Shown here in pieces: positions 51,138 through 61,357 of a DNA stretch of 64,000 bases; the first letter of the stretch is position 1, and every line of letters begins with the position of its first letter. Position numbers and translations under genes: made by a program. Origin of the DNA: Fistulifera solaris (lineage: Eukaryota > Bacillariophyta > Bacillariophyceae > Naviculales > Stauroneidaceae); assembly GCA_030295235.1 (NCBI GenBank), contig AP026149.1:310001-374000 (forward strand), written 5' to 3'. The notes beneath the pieces were generated by a model. It worked only from the letters and a program-made list of their open reading frames with translations. It did no database searches and was not told the DNA's origin.

Positions 51138-52944
51138 TCAACTACCACCTTTAAGTTTGTTCTGCATAATGGCAAGTCCCAATTCATATATTGTAGATGA
51201 GAGTAGCCTTTCTTCACGCTTCTGTGCTGCTCGTTCCGAAACGCTTCGTTGCTCCAAACTTTCAATTTTGTCCTGTTTCTCCTTCAGCTTGGTCTTGCAG
51301 TCCTGCAAAGCGACCAAATATTTGTCTTGGAATTTCGACAGAGTCTTTTTCGTGTACGCCTCGAGTCGTTCTTTATCACTGACAATCTTCTCATTTTCCT
51401 TCTCTTTTGCTCCAATTGAGCTTTAAGAGTTTCGATTTCTTCTTTCATTGATTCAATTGCTGAATTGTTCGTTTCATTCAAAGACACCGCAGCAACAGCC
51501 GATGCAGCGGCAGCAGCCTCTGCGGAAGCAGTTAATTGCGCCACCTCTTCCTGTAGTTTTTTGTTTTCAATTTCAAGTCGCATGTACTTTTCCTTCTCTT
51601 CGGGTGAAGGCCCCGTAAGTACCGGTACAGGAAGAGGAGCCGACGATTCCAATGCGGCCAGAGACTCTTGCTTAGCTCGAAGCTCGTCTAGTTCAGTTTG
51701 ATACATTTTCTTTGCCGACTCGGCAGCCGAAAGCTGACTCTTCAGTTTTTCAATGACTTCTTCTGATGACTTCGTTGATGATTCAGTATGCGAGCGATGA
51801 TCCTCCAGTGTCGCAATTTTCTCCTGGAGCTCTGCCACCGTCTTTTGCAGCGTATTCGATTTCTTGACCTCGTTTTCAAGCTCCACTATCTGCTGCAAAT
51901 ACTTTGACGCTTGCTCCTCAAGTTCCGATACTTGCTGTGTTTTTGTTCCTGCACCATCAAGTTTCTTTTTATAAGCGGCAAGTGCGGCCTCCGCCTTGTG
52001 AAGCTGTCCAGCTTTCGCATTCGCAACGTCCAAATCATCGGCCAAATGGGCCTTTTTCCTCTTGAGCAGTCGCAAGGGCTGCTTTCGTATCATTGAGCTC
52101 CGTCACAGTTCGCTGTAATTCTTGCTCCAGATCGGAAAGTTCTTCTTGTCTCTTATCCAGTCGATCTTGCAAATCTTCCACGAGTGCACGCAGCTTCTTT
52201 TGCGCCTTTTCACCCTCTTCCTCAGCAACAGCAGCTTGCGATTTAAGGATGGTAATTTGTTTTTGGCGCTTTCTAACTGTTCTTCCAACTCATCTGCATC
52301 GTAAGCATTATTTTTGCCGAATAGTTGGTCCTCTCCCACCGCTTCTTCTGTGCCATCGTTATCCCCACCAAAAACTAGTTCTGATTCATCGTCGTATTGA
52401 TCTTCGGTAGTATATTCCGCGACGCGCTGCAGGGAAGACTCTATAACTCCTTTCATTGCTAATTGGCCTTCCGGCGACATTTGCATAATTCGCTGAATGT
52501 AATCCCCTTTCGACGAGCATGTGACTGCAGCAGCAGCAACTAATTCAACCAAACTGGCAACAGCATCAGCATCCGCTTCACGAGCAATTTTGGTTTGATC
52601 AATAGCGGCAAAGTCCGCAGTTTTCTTTAAATCTTCCTGAAAAAATTGTTGCAGATTTCGGACGAGTTTTCGTATATTACTGCTCTTCAACACCCAGTTC
52701 TCACCCAAGTGTCGCGCAATGGTGGTAGGATCAAAGTATGACGGTGCACTACATTAGGGAATGTGAGGAAGACATCAAAAATTAACGCATACATGGCATC
52801 AAGGAAGTAAACTCACATTTCCGATAGTGCCTCAAATACGACAACACCATCCGACAACTCTGAAATGTCGGCCGGGGCTTGCGATACAGTCGAGAAGGAG
52901 GCGAGAAATTCGATCATCGCGAGATTGCGCTGGTCATCTTCCAT
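51138..52944 (-). CDS. HOOK: HOOK-family coiled-coil adaptor (three frame breaks)
   Basis: Two exons, 52944..52817 and 52748..51138, GT-AG intron. The N-terminal HOOK domain, a calponin-homology variant, is clear: LAMIEFLASFSTVSQAPADI, LSDGVVVFEALSEIAPSYFD, then LGENWVLKSSNIRKLVRNL, SLVELVAAAAVTCSSKGDYI and QRIMQMSPEGQLAMKGVIE. A long coiled coil follows, rich in Glu/Lys/Leu heptads. HOOK proteins link cargo to cytoplasmic dynein in animals and fungi. Breaks, each one base short, at T5 52260-52264, T5 52053-52057 and TTTT 51405-51408. Bridging them keeps heptads continuous and ends YELGLAIMQNKLKGGS. Length about 580-600 residues, near the family size. Partner and role in a diatom are not known. 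Confidence 0.85.
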
Positions 52945-53627
52945 CTTTTCTAATTCTAAGCGCGCAAAAATATAACCCAAAGAAGGATAAGGTGCGGTGC
53001 GACGAAGAGTAACAAAGCTCGAATCGAACTAAAAGTGCAATTATCAATGTCGCGTTTTCTGTGCCTGCTTTCCGAGAAGATAGAATCAGCAAGCCGCTCA
53101 GAGTAATCTAATGGAAAACACAAACGTAAACGGTGTTGAGGGTAAACTTATTCCATTCGTCCTCTCACCTCGTGTTGGTCTCTTGCATGCGGGTCGGGTC
53201 GTCGACGAGGACGTTCTTTTCGCTCTGGGTACGTTATTTGCGGTTATAAAGGACTGTCTCATTGACAGTGCTACTTCAACGTCGATTTATTGTGTAGGAA
53301 AGTGAGCAACTGCTCTTGGAGTCTGTACCACCACGGCAATCCTACAGGAAGAGTGTCTTATCGGTTCTAAAGATCGTAATGCAGAAGCAAGAGAAGTTTC
53401 AAGCAATGGCATTGGCGAGTTATTGGTATTGATTGTCGTAGAAGTCAATAGAGCGCCCGTCTCACCTACTGGTACACCTTACACCTCAATCGTTGTCGAT
53501 CTCTAAAAAATAAGTCAATCCTCACCGCAGCGCCCTCGCAAGCGACGAAGCAAAGGGTTTCGCTTTCGAGCGAAAATCGTCAATAATTCTTTATTCTTAC
53601 ACTGATTTATCATTAAACAAAAACACC
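52945..53627. promoter_or_regulatory. Divergent promoter region, HOOK / V-ATPase c''
   Basis: About 680 bp. A 64-codon + frame at 53111-53305 has no family feature and is not called. It should hold promoters of both genes. Confidence 0.4.
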
Positions 53628-54342
53628 ATGGCAGACGCGTCATCAATTTGCAAATCAGACTTCTGTAATGCTGGATGGGCGGAAGTCCTCACGCACATGA
53701 GCCCTTACGGCTTTGCGAATTTTGGCGTTGCCTTCGGGTTGGGACTCTCCATTGTCGGTGCGGCATGGGGAATCTGGTTGACCGGATCTTCATTAGTTGG
53801 TGCTGCTGTGAAGGCACCACGAATTCGATCGAAGAACTTGATTAGGTGAGTCGTTTTGTGATGGCAATCCGGAACAACAACGCGGCATTTATATGGTGCC
53901 CGGGTCAATGCTTTTATTTGCGACACGATTATCGAGCTTGCAACTCCCACTTACCCGTCTTTTCATCAAAATGAATGGCAGCGTAATTTTCTGTGAAGCA
54001 ACAGCGATTTATGGAGTTATCATGGCCATTATTTTGACCAATAAGATTAAGGAACCAGAACTTGCCGACAGCTATTTATCTGCGAACTGGGATTTCAATG
54101 GCTTTTACTATGCTGGTTACGGAATGTTCAGTGCAGGACTATCGGTGGGACTTACAAACATTGCTTCCGGTGTATCCGTCGGAATTGCTGGATCTTCATG
54201 TGCGATTGCTGACGCACAAGATGCCTCCTTGTTTGTCAAAATTCTGATTGTGGAGATTTTTGCGAGTGCCCTTGGTATTTTCGGAATTATTGTGGGTATT
54301 ATTCAAAGTAACGCTTGCACGTTCCCTGTGGCAGCTCTTTAA
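53628..54342 (+). CDS. VMA16: V-type ATPase proteolipid subunit c''
   Basis: Two exons, 53628..53845 and 53982..54342, GT-AG intron; about 192 residues. Membrane ring subunit of the V-ATPase proton pump. Hydrophobic spans run nearly throughout, starting with ANFGVAFGLGLSIVGAAWGI and GSSLVGAAVKAPRIRSKNLI. The proton-carrying Glu lies in VIFCEATAIYGVIMAIIL, just after the splice joint. ITNKIKEPEL, then YYAGYGMFSAGLSVGLTNIA, GVSVGIAGSSCAIADAQD and ILIVEIFASALGIFGIIVGI complete the c''-type pattern. The start MADASSICKS is the only upstream Met in frame before the first span. No frame break. Confidence 0.93.
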
Positions 54343-55113
54343 CTGAGATGATTAATTTTCTATTAACGTCGAATCTTTATCCAACACCGCCACCTCAACT
54401 AGGTTCGACTGCTAGCTTGCGATGTATAATGGTTTCGGACAATTAGCGACGGCGAGGACACAATTTCCAAGTATGCTTACTTCGACTAAATGCCGCGGTC
54501 TCTTTGATCCGCTTGTACCAGACGATTCTTTTATGACTGCATCTTTCATATATTTTACACCGCTTGTCATGAGATATTCGACTGTTGAATTGAATACGGG
54601 ACAGATGTTGTATGATGTAGTCAAACATAAAAAATTATCATGGCGTGGGACTGAAATTGAGTTGAGTTGGGCAACGCAAATCTTCACTTTCGTGTATACT
54701 AAATTGAATTTTGAATCTAACGGAGGAAGCTATCGTCTCAAATACCATGAAACCATCATTAAACCCCAATCGATAAGAGAAACACGTTGTATTTAGTTGA
54801 GATTGGTATGATACATCGCATTTTCCGTCAATGAAGATTGGTGTTGTCCCGGGACTGCAAATGAGTTGAGTCAAGAGAAAGTTGCGTCGAGTCCTTCACG
54901 GTACTGTAAGGTGTCGTCGTCTGTCGGAACGATACTAACGGCAAAGCGTGTTCTAAAACACGGTTTACAATTCAGGCTATTGTCGTCATTTGCGAGCAAG
55001 GTCGTCCTCCCTCCATTTTCGTTGAATTCGAACCAAAGATCGAGCCACTTGGCATATTACCAGTACTTGTAATTGACAACACCCCAAACAAAACATCCCT
55101 TTCGAAGATTAAG
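54343..55113. other. Intergenic region, probably with upstream coding of the thioredoxin-like gene
   Basis: The frame of the next gene stays open without a stop from about 54914 to its first Met at 55114 (it includes EFEPKIEPLGILPVLVIDN). Upstream exons probably lie here, but I cannot place their start. Other frames at 54412-54874 lack features. Confidence 0.45.
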
Positions 55114-55758
55114 ATGATCGAGTTACCCCGCCTTCCTCTGATTTGTCTTGATACAGCAGAAGAGACAAACACTCATGAAATAACCTGCGGCCAACACACT
55201 GTCATAGGTGAGCACGTCAACACCTGGATTGTCATTTTTTTGCGTTTAAAGTACCTTCATCGTTCGAAATACAAACAACTACTGACTACTCTTGTTCCGT
55301 TAGATTTCTGGACGACTCGCTGTACGAATTGTCCTGATGCTCTGAATAAGTTGCAGCACTTGGCTGCGACCTCGTCGAACGTCCGGTTTGCATCGATTTG
55401 TTGCGACTCGTTGGACGGCGCCCGAGAAATCATCGGACGTCATGACGACATGCGCTGGTCTTCCGTTCATCATTATTTCATGGAACATGTCGACAAGGAA
55501 TTGTGCAAGCACATATTTGGATTTAAACAGGTTCCCTTTTATGTTGTTCTGAACGCCCAGAACGAAATCACGCAATATGGCAATAAAATCAACTGGGATC
55601 CGATTTACTCGCTCATTGGTCTTCCAGTTGGACCGCAGACGGATGAGAATGCAAAGCCGCCGACCAATGTGAACGTTGTATCATCAGAAAAGTCGGACTC
55701 GAATATTCCTAAAGAGGATACACACGATGACTTTGTCATTGAAGATCTCGATTTCTAG
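55114..55758 (+). CDS. Thioredoxin-like protein (N-terminus unsure)
   Basis: Exon junction 55207/55304: intron 55208..55303 is GT-AG and 96 nt, a multiple of three without a stop, so the unspliced frame also stays open. Spliced, the reading is CGQHTVIDFWTTRCTNCPDA, which puts a thioredoxin active-site motif in place: W-T-T-R-C-T-N-C, a CxxC with Arg three residues after the Trp. Then LNKLQHLAATSSNVRFASIC and KHIFGFKQVPFYVVLNAQNE, with the cis-Pro of the fold in QVPFY. The C-terminal tail is acidic (HDDFVIEDLDF). Without splicing the CxxC sits far from the N-terminal strand. The start is given at 55114, but coding probably begins further upstream. It probably acts on thiols; the partner is unknown. 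Confidence 0.65.
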   Translation: MIELPRLPLICLDTAEETNTHEITCGQHTVIGEHVNTWIVIFLRLKYLHRSKYKQLLTTLVPLDFWTTRCTNCPDALNKLQHLAATSSNVRFASICCDSLDGAREIIGRHDDMRWSSVHHYFMEHVDKELCKHIFGFKQVPFYVVLNAQNEITQYGNKINWDPIYSLIGLPVGPQTDENAKPPTNVNVVSSEKSDSNIPKEDTHDDFVIEDLDF

Positions 55759-55933
55759 TTTGAAAGAACTTTACTAACCAGAATTATCGGTTCTTCTATA
55801 TTCAAATCCCATAAAAATAATGATTCGTTATTTTCAACCAATGCAAAGAGTGCAACAAGCTTCTGATGCGTTTGCCTTGCCGAATATAACCAACGTCGAC
55901 CAAGCCATGTACATCTTACCCCAAGCGATTTCT

Positions 55934-57848
55934 TTATGGACGCCACCCTGCCGGCGCCAGGCAAAAGCTGCCAGTGGCAGCTCCAGTTACTAAATCCATG
56001 GCAATTCCAGCACAGCCTCGAGATGGGATGCTGTCGTTACATGTTTCAAAGTGAACGTCACGGAAGTTGCTGCTTTTGCCCTGCGGAGTGGCCGGCATCT
56101 CGAGAACGCCATCGTCATCGGCCAGCGAAGGACTCGTACGGCCTAGATCTGCTCGCGGAGGACAAAAGTCGGGGAAGAACTGGTCGTTGGATCGCGTGCG
56201 TCGTCTCTTGCGGAACGAATCTTGCGAATGCGGGCTGTCAGGCTCTTTCTCGCCCTGCAATTCGGGGGAGCACAGGAGGAGACTCGGGCGCTTTTCGAAT
56301 CTTGGGACTGTTTGTTGGCGACTCGTCCGAGTTGCTAGAGCCAGGAGACGACGGTGTCTTCTTTTTTCTTCTTTTTGTTTGCCTCATTCACCGCACTGCG
56401 CGTGGCCCTGACATCCAGTCCTTCGCGCAAAGCTTGTGACGTCTTGGCTTCCGCTTTGGTGTCTCCCACTTCAAAGAGTTCACCCGTTTCTTCATTCTTT
56501 TCAAAAACCGACCGCCTCGTTTTCGAATAATAAGAACAATGGTGCGAGCCAGCAACGGCTTCTCTTTGCGCTTCGCCAGAAGGTAAATAGGCTGGAAGTC
56601 CTGAACTAGTTGCCGGAAACGACGATTGCCCACCTGGGAATTGGTTCCGCCACCTCTTCCTAAAATCACGTCAAAGGAATTTACTTCGCCCATGGAATCG
56701 CAAACCGCATTGTCCGATGGGGGCGTAATAGGTTCCATCGGGGGATCGGCGACATCGAAATCGACTTCCACTGCCGCCTTGGGAAGGACCGCCTGGCGAT
56801 CCGCTGTGCTACGATTTACCGGAGTCTTGCGCGACTTGGGTGCCATGTGTTTGGGATGCTGGTATCCTGGACGATGATCGTATTCTTGGTGGTGCTCCTC
56901 GTCATCGAACGAATAGCCAAAGGATGGAGGCATATGCATGTACGGTTCTGAGGGCGGGAATGATTCACTTGGGTAGGCCGGATGAGGTGAGTATGCGTAC
57001 GAGCTGTAAGCCGCTTCCGGAGGGGGCATGCCATAGTATCGATGGTCGTCGAAATGCGGAGGCGATGCAGAATCAAAGCTTCCCCATGATGTGCCACCGT
57101 AGTACTGATGATACGGATCCAGGGAGCGATTGTGTGCTTCCGAGTCGAACGACGCCGCTACAACCGGGGTTTGACGTCGACTGTACGAACTATCTCCCCG
57201 ACGCATGGCGTAGTTTCTCATTCTCGGAGCAGACGTAGGCTTACCGGGACGGCTCACTGGAGACGTAGGCGGATACTGATAGCGGGGTTGGCTGGAAGAG
57301 CCATGTCTGGGGCGTGGTGTAGTGGGTGGGCGATACTCGCCGCGGTGGTTGGGCGAAACAACATTCACATCTTCTGATGGATAAGCCTGCGGAGGATATC
57401 TCACGTGCGGGCTGTAATAAGGCGTATGGTGATATTGATTCTCGAAGGAAGCGGATGGGTTACTCCCGGCCATGGGATATCTCGACGACGGAGGTGGTGG
57501 GTAATCTCCGGGATGATGATAACCCCACGAGCCGGACCCATGCATGTACGGATACTGCGGATGATAGGAGTGTCCGTGGGGAGTTCTCATGGCCCTTGGT
57601 CTTACAGGTTGCGGATATCTGAAGATACTTTGATCCTGAGGATGTCGAGGACGCTGAGGTGTTTCGGCTACAACAGCTGCGTTACCGCTTTCACCAAGAA
57701 CAACTTCCACACTTTCCTCACTAGCGGATGACCTCGATGGGGTTTTATCAATTTTCATTTCCGACAGATCGCCTCCTTCGTCTCTCGACGGAACACGTTC
57801 AGGTTTTTCAACAGGACAGGGAGCGTCGACTTTCAGATCGGACGGCAT
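55934..57848 (-). CDS. DUF6824-domain protein, diatom type (three frame breaks)
   Basis: About 638 residues when bridged. A long Pro/Tyr/His/Ser-rich N-terminal half (many repeats of PPS, YHP and YP) leads to the core: SFDVILGRGGGTNSQVGNRR, FRQLVQDFQPIYLLAKRKEK, LARTIVLIIRKRGGRFLK, ELFEVGDTKAEAKTSQALRE and GLDVR. This module is common in diatoms, often in proteins thought to be regulatory or DNA-related; its function is unproven. The tail is KKKK- and Ser-rich, then HSQDSFRKRRRTRSNDQ and MPATPQGKSSNFRDV. Breaks: TTTT at 56498-56501 (one short), T6 at 56362-56367 (one extra) and G5 at 56264-56268 (one extra). The Met at 57848 is preferred over 57905. Confidence 0.75.
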
Positions 57849-59032
57849 TCTCAATAAATGGAAAAGAGCCAAATTAAAACGTAAAGAACAGGGAGCGTAG
57901 AACACGTGCAGTAATTGCGGAGCAAGAATACAATGATATCCAACAAAGGACTCTGAGTTGTTTCGCTTGTGTTATTATTGCAAGCTGTCAACTTCGACGG
58001 CTCAGCTCACAAACGGTCCAAATAAAAATGGACAAGTGGATAAATGCGCTGCGCTCAAACGACTCTCACTCCAAAAATCTGCGCAACGGCGTGAGCACCT
58101 TGCGTTCGTTGGACGCTATCGTTGAGGAGAAATTTTTGGCGCAAGTGGGTTGCGGCGGAAAAACAAGAAAACGCACCTAAACGGACTGGCGCGCTTTCTC
58201 CGGCGCGGGTACAATAAGTACTTGACGTTCCAGGCGCGGGCGTCACATAGGAAAGTGGAGAGTCGTATGGCCTATCTAACAAAACAGCTCTCAATAATGT
58301 GTGACATTTACTAGTAGTAAGTATGAATCATACAGTCTAGAATTAGACTCTGCATACTACGTAACAGCTTTAAATGGTGGTTGCCGGTGTGTCATTCCTT
58401 AGTCTTGGATCCACACACACCCCACAGTATTTAATACTTTGTACTTAGACGGGCGAAAAAGGCCTTAACGAAGAGTTGCAACAAAACTTGTTGTCATTAA
58501 ACTGCAAGCTCACAAAATTGATTGGAACGCAGATGCGCCCGTTCGACCGTTGCGAGCCGAATTTTTCGAAACACATTATCATCATCTGCACTCTATAGAA
58601 ATCGGCAATCTGCGAAAAGGAACTGCTGAAGAGGAGAGATCAGCAATCGGTTATCTGAAGAACCGGAAGTACAAGGACGCGAATTTGCTACGTCCATGGC
58701 CAACTCGATAAGATGCTCGAAAAAAAAAGAAAAACTGCTATTCAGTCAAACTTTTTCCTCAACGTTTATCGTTCATGTGATTCATGCAAACATCGAACAC
58801 ACCCGTTACGCAACTGGTAGTACCTTCGATTGCGCATCCTAAGTGCATTGAGTCGAAGATATGACAGAACAAGAATTTGGACGGCCGATAGGGGCTGGTA
58901 GCAAGTCAATGTTTTGAAATCTACAATCAACCACACTAAGAAACAGTATGCTTTCTACTATTTTGTTAAGTAAAAGTAAATTCTTCTTCAACAACCAAAC
59001 TCTTGTAGAACATAGAGACTCAGATAACACCG
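57849..59032. other. Intergenic region, nothing recognised
   Basis: About 1.2 kb. One minus frame at 58055-58294 has no motif and is not called. It includes the promoter of the DUF6824 gene on its left. Confidence 0.4.
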
Positions 59033-59980
59033 TCACACCCAGAATACATTGACGGTTAAATGGTGCGACAGCGTTTCAAATGCCGATGCTCCTACCAGAA
59101 GCATCCCTGTTAAGGCACCAAGCTGCACCAACTCCCGATCGATCGGTCCTACCTTTTCCATCTCAGCGGATTTGAGATTTTGTCCTGCATCACTGGCGGA
59201 TGATGAGAGAACCTTTCCACTCAGAGCGTCGTCGGGTTGGTTTCGGGGACTACCCAGTTCGTAAAGTACCGAGCACTCTGTTTGCACGAATCCTTTGGGG
59301 AGCGTTTCTCGTAGGTTTTCCAATGGGGCAGTTTCAATACGTGTTCCTTCTCCCAATCCTTGTACCCCATACACGGCTCCGGAAAGTCCTCCTGAAGTGG
59401 TGAACTCGTAATCATCCAAATAAGGCAGTATTGTTTTACTGGTGCGGATCAGTTTGGGAAATTTCTTTTGTAGTTCGCTTTCATTCTGCAGATCCATTTG
59501 TCGTTCCACCAGAAATGACATAGGATATCCCGATAGTTCAACTACTTCTTTCGACAAAGATCTCCACAAGGTGAATTTTTGCAAGGTGGTACTTTCGACG
59601 CCATCCACCGTTTCGGCTTTGACTGGAACTTGTATGGTGAAGCGGCTAAGATTATCCGACAAAGCCCACATTTGTTTTTCCGTCCATGGGAAATCATAAT
59701 TTGGACTTTCTTTCCGTGTTGATTCCTTTATTTTTGTCACAGCCGAGACCGTTTGTGTATTGTTGCTGGTACTTCCTTCATTATTTGCTGTTACTGTCGC
59801 GGACAACCGAACACTTGGATGTGAGAGTTGCAAAAATGGGACGGTGAAACTTGTCGATAATCTGAATATCGAGATTGTGAGCAAAAGAAACATTGCCCTT
59901 GACAAAGACGTTTGTTGAGTGATAATGTAGAGCATGGCAAAACGAAATCGTTCTCGCAATTGATTCTTGTTCGAAGACAA
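59033..59980 (-). CDS. Putative plastid-targeted membrane-associated protein, family unknown
   Basis: 315 residues from the first Met, intact. The most likely start is internal, at 59893, where MFLLLTISIFRLSTSFTVPF gives a signal peptide ending in TSFTVP, close to the ASAFAP plastid motif. A Ser/Thr/Asn-rich transit-like stretch follows. The mature part has PWTEKQMWALSDNLSRFTIQ, TLWRSLSKEVVELSGYPMSF, LDDYEFTTSGGLSGAVYGVQ and GFVQTECSVLYELGSP. Near the C-terminus GALTGMLLVGASAFETLSHH may be one membrane span. I do not recognise the family. Location is inferred from the presequence only. Confidence 0.65.
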   Translation of the reverse strand: MSSNKNQLRERFRFAMLYIITQQTSLSRAMFLLLTISIFRLSTSFTVPFLQLSHPSVRLSATVTANNEGSTSNNTQTVSAVTKIKESTRKESPNYDFPWTEKQMWALSDNLSRFTIQVPVKAETVDGVESTTLQKFTLWRSLSKEVVELSGYPMSFLVERQMDLQNESELQKKFPKLIRTSKTILPYLDDYEFTTSGGLSGAVYGVQGLGEGTRIETAPLENLRETLPKGFVQTECSVLYELGSPRNQPDDALSGKVLSSSASDAGQNLKSAEMEKVGPIDRELVQLGALTGMLLVGASAFETLSHHLTVNVFWV

Positions 59981-61357
59981 ATCGTCCAGCTTTGTGTAGC
60001 AAGGTTAGCGCGCTTCGACTCCACTTGCCAATGCACTCCGCAAATAATGATTTTGATCCAGAAGATCGGCAATAGAGAAGAACCGCAGCAGATTGGAATG
60101 AATGGATGCGAAAAAGCGATTGCACGAGTTGTAATGTTGTAATATGACGGTGATGCATTCTCGATAAATCTTCAATAAACACACGGTACGCACGGATGTA
60201 CAGACGTCGGATAGCGATGTTTATCTAGAGTGCTATGTGCTCCGTCGGTATTATAGGTAAGGTGTATCAGAATAGTCGTCCTTCTGCTGTTCAAGCTTTG
60301 TTAAGCTACTTTGGTGTAAGTAAAGAACACGATTGATTTGTCGCAGAATCCCTGGATATATATTTATCATGACTTTGGGTCATCAATCATCAGTGTCGTT
60401 GCTAACTATGGCATCAAACCTCAAAATTCGCAGATACTTAGGTCGCTCTCTTGCCAAAAAATACATCTGAAATTCAGAACATGCCAATGGTGTTGCAAGG
60501 CTATTGTGTACACTCAAGAGACCTGGTAAAACGTGTGGCGTTCTTCGTCATTTGGATACGAATGGAATTGAAACGGACGCACACGTTGTTAATCGAGGCC
60601 ATTATGCATCGTTAAAGCCCACATCGGTCGACACGACTTTAGCTGCTATACTTGCAATGCAACAGGAGTCGAAGTAGAAACATTTCATGCGATCATCAAG
60701 AGTTCCTCATCATTGAATAGTACTTGCACTGCAATTTACTTGGTTTTTTGCCGATTTACGATTCTGGTAGCTAGGCACTTGGCGAACGATGGGGGAAACG
60801 GTGGACAGGTCCCCTGTGCTTGGTTGCTAGTCTCACTAGTTTCCGTTAGAGCAATTCTTCCAAAGTCTGTCGATCCGGAGAGACATCATTTGCCAGCAAT
60901 ATTAAAACAGATTGCGGTCGTCTCCAAGCCGCCGCGAACTCGCGTAGCCATTTAGAACCAATTTTACATTCTCCTCATGAGACAAGGATTGTCAACACAG
61001 ACGGCTCTAGACAGCTGCGACCGACCACCTCACTACAAATGCCAAAACAAAGCCCAGTACATCTGCAACAAAGAAAGCTCGCTAGATGCTACCCTAACCG
61101 GAAAAACACGACGTATCTCGACAAAGCTCCAAAAGAATACAGGAAATAAGTAGAGCAGCACCAGTTTCCGAAAATCAGTGTGCGTGGAACGACTAAGAAA
61201 GACAGATATCGAGGCAAATCAAGAAAGAGACGGATCCCACTACTTCATCCTAACTGAGCTATCAACAATCAACGACGTTACCATCTTACGCGGTGCATTT
61301 CAAACCAACACCAATCGGCCATCAACCAACTCAAGGTATTCGCGATCTATACGCAAT
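59981..61357. other. Intergenic region, nothing recognised
   Basis: About 1.4 kb. Some frames of 48-90 codons (near 60550-61150) show no family features. No repeat of clear structure seen. The right end adjoins the last exon of the RNA-binding gene. Confidence 0.4.

Noticed and set aside
53111-53305. 64-codon + frame between HOOK and V-ATPase c''
   Set aside because: Short, without motif, in a region expected to be promoter.
54422-54796. 124-codon + frame and opposing minus frames
   Set aside because: Both strands are open over the same interval, with no family signal on either. Not enough to choose.
55936-56439. 167-codon + frame at the DUF6824 3' end
   Set aside because: Antisense to the Ser/Pro/Arg-rich tail of the minus-strand gene, which continues in other frames through two run-length breaks.
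60500-61260. Possible retroelement or gene fragment
   Set aside because: Several frames of 48-90 codons overlap, but none shows a retroelement or other family motif.
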